The notes under the pieces: model-generated
What the model saw: the letters and a program-made list of their open reading frames with translations, nothing else
What the model was told of the DNA's origin: nothing
Databases searched by the model: none
DNA from: JBCCWF01 sp038520475
GTDB taxonomy: Bacteria > Cyanobacteriota > Cyanobacteriia > CAKZMO01
Assembly (NCBI GenBank): GCA_038520475.1
Contig: JBCBLF010000242.1
Coordinates: 1 to 7,278, forward strand
Length of the DNA: 7,278 bases
Reading direction: 5' to 3'
Shown: positions 1-6,135 of the stretch, one piece after another
Position numbering within the stretch: the first letter of the stretch is position 1
Layout: each line of letters begins with the position of its first letter
Position numbers and translations under genes: made by a program

Positions 1-1
1 C

Positions 2-841
2 AATAGTGGACCACCCTGGTACTATCTGCTGGAGCTGTTGAAATATGGGTTCCCGTGGCTGGTATTTCTTCCAATCGGACTCAAGACCGCATGGAACGAT
101 CGCAACCGTAGCTGGGCCAAACTAACGCTGATTTGGCTTAGCGTTTACCTGGGGGTGATTTCAATCATGAGTACCAAGCTGCCTTGGTATGTCTTACCGC
201 TGTATCCGGCGATCGCCCTGGTCGTCGGACATGAGCTGCATCGTCTCTGGGAAACTCTATCTGGAGAATCGTTTAAGTTGTCGCCTTCCTCTCGCTATCG
301 CTGGGTGCTCGTCAGCTTTTTTGCCTTCTTATCTCTAGTCGGGTGGGCTGGCAGTTTTTACTTCGGACGAATAGATAATGATCAGGCATTGGCGCTCATT
401 CTTGCAGCATTGGGATTGACGATGCTCGTGACTACCCTACTGCTATGGAAACGCGATCGCCAATTCATTCCAATTCTTATCTGGGGCTTCTACATTACCC
501 TGTTGCTCTTCGTCTCATCAAATCATTGGGTCTGGGAACTTGGGGAAGACTACCCAGTCAAGCCGGTTGCCGCCATGATTCGAGAGCGCGTTCCACCCGG
601 AGCAACCGTCTTCACATCCCATCCCCTCAACCGTCCTTCACTAAACTTCTACAGTGAGCACCGTGTGCTGCCAAAATCGAATAAACAGTTACGTCAACAC
701 TGGCGAAAAAGCGATCCAGCTTACTTTTTACTCGACAATGCAACATTGAAGCAGCTAAACCTGAAATCACCAACTGAGCTAAATGATGTTGAAGGGTGGA
801 CAATATTAGCCAATCAGCGACAAACAGTATCAACGAAATAA
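2..841 (+). CDS. ArnT/PMT-type membrane glycosyltransferase, C-terminal part (5' end outside window)
   Basis: The reading frame is open from base 2, so only the last 279 residues are present. A TTG at base 38 lies inside the frame and is not a convincing start. The first residues, NSGPPWYYLLELLKYGFPWL, and STKLPWYVLPLYPAIAL (about residues 57-73) resemble the conserved C-terminal half of polyprenyl-phosphate-dependent glycosyltransferases (GT39/GT83-like, ArnT/PMT_2 family). That family transfers a sugar from an undecaprenyl-phosphate carrier to a lipid or protein on the outer face of the cytoplasmic membrane. About six hydrophobic spans are visible near residues 17-30, 42-57, 62-76, 101-120, 129-148 and 156-172. 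A soluble tail of about 105 residues follows, a common arrangement in this family. The catalytic N-terminal loops lie outside the window, so donor and acceptor cannot be inferred. The next gene is convergent, so there is no operon partner on this side. Confidence 0.82.
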   Translation, partial: NSGPPWYYLLELLKYGFPWLVFLPIGLKTAWNDRNRSWAKLTLIWLSVYLGVISIMSTKLPWYVLPLYPAIALVVGHELHRLWETLSGESFKLSPSSRYRWVLVSFFAFLSLVGWAGSFYFGRIDNDQALALILAALGLTMLVTTLLLWKRDRQFIPILIWGFYITLLLFVSSNHWVWELGEDYPVKPVAAMIRERVPPGATVFTSHPLNRPSLNFYSEHRVLPKSNKQLRQHWRKSDPAYFLLDNATLKQLNLKSPTELNDVEGWTILANQRQTVSTK

Positions 842-912
842 CAGGACCGTCTTAGTTCTAACCGCTGCTTTCACCACATGCAATTGAGACACAGAAAAAT
901 CGCTATAAAAAT

Positions 913-948
913 GGCGTACCAAAAACACTCGAAGGATTCTGGTACGCC
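913..948 (+). terminator. Hairpin downstream of the glycosyltransferase gene
   Basis: A 9-bp perfect stem, ggcgtacca (913-921) with tggtacgcc (940-948), encloses an 18-nt loop and starts 71 nt after the glycosyltransferase stop codon. It is placed where a terminator would be expected, but there is no U-run after it and the loop is large, so termination is only a guess. Confidence 0.3.
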
Positions 949-1195
949 TAGGGGACACACGTTGACCAACAAGTTGGAAACGTGCTCTAGCCATTGCTAT
1001 TTTTGCAGGGAAATCTAGCGCTGTGAAGAGGGGCGATCGCCGATCTGTGCCTTCCAAATCTGAAACTTTTATATCGCTCAGCTTCTCATCATCTCATTTG
1101 CAGCTGTTTTCGAAGAGAAACGTTACTGTACCGCGTCAATATTCATCGCACATCTCAGAAGATATAGCGGTGTTCAAGATAGTCAAGCACAAAAC

Positions 1196-1230
1196 CAGTT
1201 ATGTGTGGCGCGTTGCGCCACACATAACTG
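1196..1230. repeat. Perfect palindrome, 16-bp arms with 3-nt loop
   Basis: The left arm cagttatgtgtggcgc (1196-1211) is the exact reverse complement of 1215-1230, and only gtt lies between them. The stem is half GC, very stable, and has no mismatch. No T-run flanks it. It may act as a bidirectional terminator between the two convergent genes or be a small palindromic element. Confidence 0.85.
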
Positions 1231-1320
1231 TACTTAACCAACGCGCACAGCGCTATACGCATTCCAACTGGGCGCTCCACTTTCCATTTTCCGTATCAAC
1301 AGCACACGTGAATCACTTTA

Positions 1321-1374
1321 AAGGCGTTGCGGAGTCCTATCATTCTTCAAAATGATAGGACTCCGCAACGCTTT
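1321..1374. repeat. Perfect palindrome, 21-bp arms (24 with one wobble)
   Basis: The arms at 1324-1344 and 1351-1371 are exact reverse complements, separated by the 6-nt loop cttcaa. One G.U plus two A-U pairs extend the stem to 1321 and 1374 if it is transcribed rightward. It lies 41 nt beyond the RTX stop codon, between convergent genes. It lacks a terminator U-run, although ctttc follows the right arm. The octamer gcgttgcg also occurs in the centre of the palindrome at 1196-1230. Confidence 0.88.
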
Positions 1375-1376
1375 CA

Positions 1377-1401
1377 ACGTTATGTCATGAAGGCATAACG
1401 T
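1377..1401 (-). terminator. Small stem-loop just past the RTX gene stop
   Basis: acgttatg (1377-1384) pairs with cataacgt (1394-1401). Two further pairs, one of them a wobble, reduce the loop to 5 nt. It begins 13 nt after the RTX stop codon on the minus strand. It is AT-rich, weak and has no U-run, so its role as a terminator is uncertain. Confidence 0.3.
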
Positions 1402-1414
1402 ATTAAGTGCACGA

Positions 1415-3415
1415 TTAGATGAAATGAGACTGATCCAACTGGTCGGATTGAATGCCCCTGAGCAACGCTAGTTCTTGCCCATCCGCAAGGATAAGCGTTC
1501 GGTTGCCTTTCTGTTGGAACGATAAATCATTGAAACTGATGCTGCCCTGAAGCTGAATACGATCCTCACCTAGATTAAAGTCACGAATGAAATCGGTACC
1601 ATGGCCCTTCTTGAGAACAAAGATGTCATCATCTGCCCCACCGATAAGCCGGTCATTACCTCGCTTACCCTGAAGAACATCTTCCCCTGAGCCACCTTTG
1701 AGTCGATCGTTGCCGCCGCCGCCTTTGAGCGTATCATCACCGCCTTGACCAATGAGCCGATCGTTACCTCCTCCCCCAACGAGGCGATCGTTTCCGCCCC
1801 GGCCTTTGAGGCGATCGTTTCCGCCCCGGCCCCGAATAATGTCATCTCCATTCGTTCCAGATAAGACATCATTATTGGGTGTTCCCGTCAGGGTGACGCC
1901 ACCTGACAACAATCCAGTATCAACAATACTGACAACAGTTGAGTTTTGGGCACCGATGCTAGCGTTACTGATGGCTGACAGATTCAAGCCAAGCGTTTCT
2001 ACGCCCTCTGTAAGAAAATCTTCAAGGACGGGAATTGTGACCGTCTTAGTCGTTTCTCCAGGATTAAACGTCACAACTAGCGGGAAGCTGTTGGTATAGT
2101 CAGCTCCTGCTGTTGCACTACCGCCAGAAACAGTAAGCTGAACACCTGATGTCAGAACATCATGCGTACGTGTGAGACTGACCTCGGCTCCAATCACTGT
2201 GCCGTCTTCATTGATAATGTAGTTACCTTGAGAAAATTCCACAACAGATGGAATGCCAAATTGCTGGCCATAGACCCCATTAGAGCTCCCATCTTGTCCA
2301 GAGCTTCGCCAAACTGCGATCGCGTTTCCATCCGCATCCATCGCTAACGCAACTTCTGACTGATGATTGTTGGTAGAGGTGTTGATCCGAAATTCAGTTC
2401 CGACTGTGGCTCCAGTGCTGTCAAAATACTGACCATAAACTCCGTCGTTATTTCCATCTTGCCCAAAGCTTTCCCATGCAACCAGAAAGTTCCCTGCGGT
2501 ATCAATTGCCACCGAGGGATCGTCTTGATTTGAGTTCGTCGTTGTGTTGACGGCAATTTCACCTCCAACAGTTGCTCCAAAGCTGTCATAGCGCTGAGCA
2601 TAGACTCCATCCCCGTCTCCGTCTTGATTACGACTTTCCCACGTAATCACAAAGTTACCGTTAGGATTCATGGCGATCGCCGGAGTATCTTGGGCATCCG
2701 TCTGTGTTGTATTCACTAGAAACTGGCCGCCCAAAGCACTGCCATTGCTGTCAAAGCGGCGAGCACGCACTGCGCCACTGGTTATAACCGCAGGGTTTCT
2801 ATCGGTCCATGCCACAACAAAGTTACCGTTAGCATCCATGGCCACAACTGGATCGCCTTGCTCATGTGTGGTTGTGGTGTTGACCGCAATTTCACCCCCG
2901 ACTTCATTCCCCAGGCTGTTATAGACTTGGGCATAAACACCTTCACCATCTCCATCTTGATCGAAACTTTCCCAAGTAATGACAAAACGGCCATCGGCAT
3001 TCATGGCGATCGCTGGAGTATCTTGGGCATTAGCTGTGGTTGTATTAACTCGAAACTGATTGCCCAAAGCATTGCCATTGCTATCAAAGCGACGAGCACG
3101 AACCGCTCCACTGGTTGCACTCAAAGGGTTTCTATCGGTCCATGCCACGACAAAATTACCGTTAGCGTCCATGGCCACAACCGGGTCACCTTGTTCATGG
3201 GTGGTTGTGGTGTTGACTAAAATCTCACCGCCGATGGCATTCCCAAAGCGATCATAACGTTGAGCATAGACCCCATCGCGGTCTCCATCTTGGTCAAAGC
3301 TTTCCCACACAACGACGTAATTGCCTTGGGCATCTACTGCGACGGAAGGACTGTCTTGAGCATTTGCAGTCGTTGTGTTGACTCGAAATTCGTTTCCAGC
3401 AGGAACTCCAATCAT
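1415..3415 (-). CDS. RTX-type secreted calcium-binding protein (N-terminal repeats, Calx-beta, RTX array)
   Basis: A secreted or surface protein of 666-668 residues. Residues 11-388 (numbered from the ATG at 3421) hold seven repeats of 55-56 residues, each built as xF/I-x-V-N-T-T-T ... GNFVV-x-W ... GVYAQRYD, starting near 11, 66, 122, 177, 233, 288 and 343. Residues about 393-502 form a Calx-beta-like domain (NEDG, SGGSATAGADY, EGVETL, VSIVDT). Residues 513-602 are ten RTX nonapeptides of the GGxGxDxLx type, which bind Ca2+ in a beta-roll. The tail (DIFVL, GTDFIRDF, GEDRI, SFNDL, LALLRGI) matches the C-terminal secretion region of cyanobacterial RTX proteins. There is no N-terminal signal peptide, as expected for type I secretion, but no ABC/MFP exporter gene is in the window. 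I prefer ATG 3415 as start, because AAGGAG at 3424-3429 is 8 nt from it and only 2 nt from ATG 3421. Family assignment is firm; ligand and role are unknown. Confidence 0.92.
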   Translation of the reverse strand: MIGVPAGNEFRVNTTTANAQDSPSVAVDAQGNYVVVWESFDQDGDRDGVYAQRYDRFGNAIGGEILVNTTTTHEQGDPVVAMDANGNFVVAWTDRNPLSATSGAVRARRFDSNGNALGNQFRVNTTTANAQDTPAIAMNADGRFVITWESFDQDGDGEGVYAQVYNSLGNEVGGEIAVNTTTTHEQGDPVVAMDANGNFVVAWTDRNPAVITSGAVRARRFDSNGSALGGQFLVNTTQTDAQDTPAIAMNPNGNFVITWESRNQDGDGDGVYAQRYDSFGATVGGEIAVNTTTNSNQDDPSVAIDTAGNFLVAWESFGQDGNNDGVYGQYFDSTGATVGTEFRINTSTNNHQSEVALAMDADGNAIAVWRSSGQDGSSNGVYGQQFGIPSVVEFSQGNYIINEDGTVIGAEVSLTRTHDVLTSGVQLTVSGGSATAGADYTNSFPLVVTFNPGETTKTVTIPVLEDFLTEGVETLGLNLSAISNASIGAQNSTVVSIVDTGLLSGGVTLTGTPNNDVLSGTNGDDIIRGRGGNDRLKGRGGNDRLVGGGGNDRLIGQGGDDTLKGGGGNDRLKGGSGEDVLQGKRGNDRLIGGADDDIFVLKKGHGTDFIRDFNLGEDRIQLQGSISFNDLSFQQKGNRTLILADGQELALLRGIQSDQLDQSHFI
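1616..1885 (-). repeat. RTX nonapeptide array (10 units of 27 bases)
   Basis: Ten consecutive 27-base units encode GxxGxDxLx nonapeptides (residues 513-602), with the pattern GGxGNDRL most common in the middle. Two adjacent units on the plus strand, 1781-1804 and 1808-1831, are identical over 24 bases, which points to recent unit duplication or conversion. The array encodes the Ca2+-binding beta-roll. Confidence 0.88.
2258..3391 (-). repeat. Seven in-gene repeats of ~55 codons, arranged as dimers
   Basis: This region encodes the seven N-terminal repeats of the RTX protein. Odd and even units differ in sequence. Units 2 and 4 share a long, nearly identical stretch (THEQGDPVVAMDANGNFVVA, then WTDRNP and SGAVRARRFDSNG), while units 1, 3 and 5 resemble each other (QDxPxxAxxxxGxxVxxWES). 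The real period is therefore a dimer of 111 codons (333 bases), with 3059-3391 and 2726-3058 the clearest pair. Silent differences between the copies at DNA level indicate that the duplication is not very recent. Confidence 0.85.
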
Positions 3416-3423
3416 GATCATGT

Positions 3424-3429
3424 CTCCTT
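3424..3429 (-). promoter_or_regulatory. Shine-Dalgarno site of the RTX gene
   Basis: AAGGAG on the minus strand. It stands 2 nt before ATG 3421 and 8 nt before ATG 3415. The second spacing is near the optimum, so this site decides the start in favour of 3415 (protein beginning MIGVPAGNEF). Confidence 0.7.
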
Positions 3430-3586
3430 AGTATGGTGAATGTGAAGCGGGCGCAAGATAGCCCTGCGCGAATCTGTTGCGATCGCCACTTCTGCCTGCA
3501 TATTGAATAAGGCTAAATAAGATAAGCTTTATTTTGAGCTAGTCTTGAACCACCAGCGAGGTTATCGGACACGCACCATCGAATAT

Positions 3587-3603
3587 GCTGACGAAACGTC
3601 AGC
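3587..3603. repeat. Short hairpin, 7-bp stem with aaa loop
   Basis: gctgacg (3587-3593) and cgtcagc (3597-3603) are exact reverse complements around aaa. It sits 17 nt upstream of repeat copy A. There is no T-run on either side and its function is unknown. Confidence 0.55.
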
Positions 3604-3620
3604 CCTACAGGCATTCTCCA

Positions 3621-3692
3621 GTTCCGTCAGAACAAGACAGGAAGTCGTTTGACGATACCTTAAGGAGTTGAATGATGCTGGGTGTCCTAGCC
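3621..3692 (+). repeat. Dispersed coding-like repeat, copy A
   Basis: This is one of three gap-free 72-nt copies in the window; the others are 4024-4095 (minus) and 6023-6094 (plus). By hand count it matches copy C at about 54 of 72 positions and copy B at about 52 of 72. In the shared frame it reads VPSEQDRKSFDDTLRS, stop, MMLGVLA, stop. AAGGAG precedes the ATG pair by 4-7 nt. I interpret it as a degenerate remnant of a short coding sequence or a small mobile repeat; the parent family is not one I recognise. Confidence 0.72.
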
Positions 3693-3822
3693 TAAATGAC
3701 TGAAGCGATATCTTATTTACCAACGATACTCAGCATGATGTATGCCGTAAGCGTTATTGTTCTGTAGCAAATCCCCAAATGAAGTGGCGCATCAGTACGT
3801 TGGAAATTCTGATATTACATGC

Positions 3823-3860
3823 AATGCTTTCGAGGTCTTTGGCCTCGAACAAGAAGCATT
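3823..3860. repeat. Two-part stem-loop in the divergent region
   Basis: The inner stem ttcgaggtc (3829-3837) pairs with ggcctcgaa (3841-3849) around ttt, with one wobble. The outer stem aatgctt (3823-3829) pairs with aagcatt (3854-3860), leaving a short one-sided bulge; one base is shared by the two stems. It could fold as part of an unannotated RNA. No T-run follows, so a simple terminator is not supported. Confidence 0.5.
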
Positions 3861-4004
3861 TACATCATCGGTCAGTCAATAGACCTAAACAATTTAGTTC
3901 AAAATAAAAGATACACCCTGAAGCTGTGAGTGTGATTCGCTCACTTTCTCAACTCGATTGAGCCTGAATTGAATGAATGCTCCAATCAATCGTTGCGGTT
4001 CATT

Positions 4005-4110
4005 CTATAGCTTGAGCCATTGAGGCTAGGACGCCAAGTATCATTCGGTTACCTAGCCAATAATCAAATGGCTTGCCGTCTTGTCCTAACGGAACTGACG
4101 ACGGCTATAG
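4005..4110 (-). repeat. Dispersed coding-like repeat, copy B, with terminal inverted repeats
   Basis: Its core, 4024-4095, is the minus-strand counterpart of copies A and C (about 78% identical to C by hand count). In the shared frame it reads without interruption PSSVPLGQDGKPFDYWLG then NRMILGVLASMAQAIE and a stop, making it the least damaged copy; a TAG stands just before the PSS. Perfect 7-bp inverted repeats, ctatagc at 4005-4011 and gctatag at 4104-4110, bound it, suggesting a small mobile unit. No target-site duplication is obvious to me. Confidence 0.72.
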
Positions 4111-4140
4111 ATTTTGAACGGTAGATGCGAGTAAACCGCG

Positions 4141-4152
4141 CTCAATATTGAG
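4141..4152. promoter_or_regulatory. 12-bp palindrome in the chlB upstream region
   Basis: ctcaatattgag is a perfect dyad about 220 nt upstream of the chlB start. It has the size and symmetry of an operator for a dimeric regulator, but I do not recognise it as a known site and chance cannot be excluded. Confidence 0.3.
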
Positions 4153-4360
4153 AATCGGATGAGCGTGTGATAAGAACTACAGTGTTCAATCTGTTATTAC
4201 GGATAACCGTGAAAATATTACTCGCAATGACCACCTATGAAGATTCATGTCAAGAGTCGAGGCGATCGCCCACAGCCTTGGGCATCTTTGCGACAATCAA
4301 AAGCAACCTTCTAATCTTCAACACTTTTGATCTCGTGGGGTGATCGCCGTTCACTCTACT

Positions 4361-4364
4361 GGAG
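4361..4364 (+). promoter_or_regulatory. Shine-Dalgarno site of chlB
   Basis: GGAG, 9 nt before the ATG at 4374. Together with the canonical ChlB N-terminus (MKLAYWMYAGPAHIGTLRVA) it fixes the start. Confidence 0.65.
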
Positions 4365-4373
4365 ATTAACCCC

Positions 4374-5900
4374 ATGAAATTGGCCTACTGGATGTATGCA
4401 GGCCCAGCGCATATTGGCACCTTACGAGTTGCCAGTTCTTTTCAAAATGTTCACGCCATCATGCATGCCCCCTTGGGCGACGACTATTTCAACGTTATGC
4501 GATCGATGCTGTCTCGTGAGCGGAACTACACGCCTGTGACAGCAAGCGTGGTTGATCGTCACGTGCTAGCCCGTGGGTCTCAAGAGAAAGTCGTCAACAA
4601 TATTGTTCGAAAAGATCAGGAAGAACATCCTGATCTTATTGTGCTGACACCAACCTGCACCTCCAGCATCTTGCAAGAAGATCTGGCCAATTTTGTCGAG
4701 CGAGCGCAGATGAATTCTTCCGGTGACGTGTTACTAGCCGATGTCAATCACTATCGAGTCAACGAACTCCAAGCAGCCGATCGCACCCTCCAACAAATCG
4801 TCGAATACTACATTAAAAAAGCTCGGAAGAAGGGAGAGCTGGTCGAAACGAAGACTGAACGCCCATCTGTCAACATCATTGGGATCTCGACCCTTGGCTT
4901 CCACAACAATCACGATGCGAAAGAACTGAAAAAGCTCATGGGTGATCTGGGCATTGAGGTCAATGCCGTCATCCCTGAGGGAGCATCAGTTCACGAATTG
5001 AAACACCTCCCCCGCGCGTGGTTCAACCTAGTCCCCTATCGAGAACTCGGTCTCATGACAGCAGAGTATCTCCAAACTGAGTTTGGCATGCCAACTGTCG
5101 ATATTACGCCAATGGGTGTGGTCGAAACAGCACGTTGCATTCGTGCGATTCAAAACGTTCTCAATGAGCAGGGTGTCGATGCAGACTACGAAGCATTCAT
5201 TGACGAACAAACTCGTTTTGTTTCTCAAGCGGCCTGGTTCTCTCGTTCCATTGACTGTCAAAATTTAACTGGGAAGAAAGCGGTGGTCTTTGGGGACAAC
5301 ACCCATGCAGCAGCGATGACCAAAGTTTTGGCACGCGAAATGGGCATCCATGTGGTGCTCGCCGGAACCTACTGTAAATATGATGAAGCCTGGTTCCGAG
5401 AGCAGGTGAGTGAATATTGCGATGAGGTATTGATTAGTGACGACAATGGGGCGATCGCTGACAAAATTGCTCAACTGGAACCCGCCGCTATCTTTGGAAC
5501 CCAAATGGAGCGCCATGTCGGAAAGCGCTTGGATATCCCCTGCGGCGTGATTGCGTCTCCCATTCACATTCAAAACTTCCCCGTTGGCTACACACCATTC
5601 CTGGGCTACGAAGGCGCTAATCAAGTCGTAGATCTGGTCTACAACTCCTTCACCCTGGGGATGGAAGATCATCTCCTCGAAATCTTTGGCGGCCATGACA
5701 CTAAGGACGTCATCACCAAAGGCATGTCAGCCGATTCCGATCTCAGCTGGACAAAGGATGGCTTAGCCGAACTAAATCGGATTCCTGGTTTTGTTCGTGG
5801 CAAAGTGAAGCGCAACACCGAGAAGTTTGCGCGTGAGCGTGGCTTCTCAGACATCAGCGCTGAAGTGCTCTATGCTGCCAAAGAAGCAGTTGGGGCATAG
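4374..5900 (+). CDS. chlB: Light-independent (dark-operative) protochlorophyllide reductase subunit B
   Basis: The 508-residue protein is full length for cyanobacterial ChlB and begins with the canonical MKLAYWMYAGPAHIGTLRVA. ChlB pairs with ChlN to form the nitrogenase MoFe-like catalytic component of DPOR. That complex accepts electrons from the ChlL iron protein and reduces ring D of protochlorophyllide to chlorophyllide a without light. Asp36 (in APLGDDYF) and Cys95 (in LTPTCTSS) are present; in this family the [4Fe-4S] cluster at the B/N interface has the unusual Asp36 ligand from ChlB. The conserved TPMGVVETARCIRAI and GTQMERHVGKRLDIPCGVI stretches are intact, and the C-terminal segment (about 455-505, DLSWTKDGLAELNRIPGFVR) has the usual post-translational-modification-type small-domain appearance of this family. 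chlL and chlN are not in the window, which is common because cyanobacterial chlB often stands apart from chlLN. The gene is monocistronic here, with a hairpin right after its stop. It should act in the cytoplasm under low oxygen or dark growth. Confidence 0.98.
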   Translation: MKLAYWMYAGPAHIGTLRVASSFQNVHAIMHAPLGDDYFNVMRSMLSRERNYTPVTASVVDRHVLARGSQEKVVNNIVRKDQEEHPDLIVLTPTCTSSILQEDLANFVERAQMNSSGDVLLADVNHYRVNELQAADRTLQQIVEYYIKKARKKGELVETKTERPSVNIIGISTLGFHNNHDAKELKKLMGDLGIEVNAVIPEGASVHELKHLPRAWFNLVPYRELGLMTAEYLQTEFGMPTVDITPMGVVETARCIRAIQNVLNEQGVDADYEAFIDEQTRFVSQAAWFSRSIDCQNLTGKKAVVFGDNTHAAAMTKVLAREMGIHVVLAGTYCKYDEAWFREQVSEYCDEVLISDDNGAIADKIAQLEPAAIFGTQMERHVGKRLDIPCGVIASPIHIQNFPVGYTPFLGYEGANQVVDLVYNSFTLGMEDHLLEIFGGHDTKDVITKGMSADSDLSWTKDGLAELNRIPGFVRGKVKRNTEKFARERGFSDISAEVLYAAKEAVGA

Positions 5901-5906
5901 TAATAT

Positions 5907-5935
5907 TGCTCCTCTAGGCTAAGCCTGGAGGAGCA
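5907..5935 (+). terminator. Probable chlB terminator hairpin
   Basis: A stem of up to 14 bp, tgctcctctaggct (5907-5920) with agcctggaggagca (5922-5935) and one G.U pair, closes on a tight loop and starts 6 nt after the chlB stop codon. Its position and stability fit a terminator. It has no U-run, as is frequent in cyanobacteria, so it could instead protect the 3' end of the mRNA. Confidence 0.6.
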
Positions 5936-6022
5936 TGCAGTGCGATCGCCCATCTGAGTTATGGAGCTGAACTTTACGACGTGCCATAAACGAACAAGAA
6001 TAGCGAGCTATGGCCGTCGCTC

Positions 6023-6094
6023 GTTCCGTTAAGACAAGACGGCAAGCCATTTGACGATGCATCAAGGAACGGAATGATACCCGATGCCCTAGCC
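6023..6094 (+). repeat. Dispersed coding-like repeat, copy C
   Basis: This is the third gap-free copy of the repeat seen at 3621-3692 and 4024-4095. In the shared frame it reads VPLRQDGKPFDDASRNGMIP then DALAYKR and stays open to a TAG at 6131-6133. The shared similarity extends upstream to the left (LWPS-like codons from about 6008). Its right end overlaps the left arm of the palindrome at 6092-6135. An AAGGA stands before the internal ATG at 6074. As with the other copies, I cannot name the source gene. Confidence 0.72.
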
Positions 6095-6135
6095 TATAAG
6101 AGGAAAACTATATTCATCGCTTTCCTCTTATAGGC
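6092..6135 (-). terminator. 15-bp-arm palindrome containing the aldolase stop codon
   Basis: gcctataagaggaaa (6092-6106) is the exact reverse complement of 6121-6135, with a 14-nt loop between. The aldolase stop codon (6128-6130, minus) lies inside the right arm, so the last codons and the stop are part of the stem. It is well placed as an aldolase terminator and could also stop chlB read-through from the other side. A short T-run occurs inside the stem but none follows it. Confidence 0.55.

Larger units (their letters stand above)
842..1414. other. Convergent intergenic spacer rich in hairpins
   Basis: This 573-nt gap separates the 3' ends of the glycosyltransferase (+) and the RTX gene (-). 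I see no credible gene in it. It holds four inverted repeats (913-948, 1196-1230, 1321-1374, 1377-1401) and one HIP1 octamer at 1033. None of the hairpins is followed by a clear T-run, so they could end transcription from both sides or be unrelated palindromic elements. An open frame covering 1023-1355 passes through two hairpins, has no ribosome site and no family-like motif, and I treat it as chance. Confidence 0.7.
3431..4360. other. Long divergent intergenic region between the RTX gene and chlB
   Basis: About 930 nt without a credible long gene lies between the 5' ends of two divergent genes, so both promoters should be here. I could not assign -35/-10 boxes with confidence. It contains HIP1 octamers (3479, 4262), a 7-bp hairpin with an aaa loop (3587-3603), two inverted copies of a coding-like repeat (3621-3692 and 4005-4110), a two-part hairpin (3823-3860) and a 12-bp palindrome (4141-4152). 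The spacing is far larger than two promoters need, so it could also hide a small RNA or be the remains of a decayed gene. Confidence 0.65.

Noticed and set aside
847..866. Possible fourth fragment of the dispersed repeat (ccgtctta, then gttctaac)
   Set aside because: It resembles the left part of copy B over about 18 bases but needs an insertion and does not continue. It is too short to separate from chance.
830..1057. 75-codon open frame on - overlapping the glycosyltransferase end
   Set aside because: It is Arg/Val-rich without motifs, overlaps the end of a better gene and a hairpin, and has no ribosome site.
1023..1355. 110-codon open frame on + in the convergent spacer
   Set aside because: It spans two palindromes and a HIP1 site, has no ribosome site, no domain-like pattern and biased Ser/His/Lys composition. 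I judge it to be chance.
1616..1885. Regular 27-base periodicity resembling a CRISPR array
   Set aside because: The units are contiguous, in frame and encode RTX nonapeptides. There are no spacers and no cas genes.
2858..3220. Open frames opposite the RTX gene (several, up to 120 codons)
   Set aside because: They mirror the repeat structure of the RTX gene on the other strand and have no independent coding signal.
5265..5696. 143-codon open frame antisense to chlB
   Set aside because: It lies wholly inside the highly conserved chlB coding sequence. Codon constraint on the plus strand explains the lack of stops.
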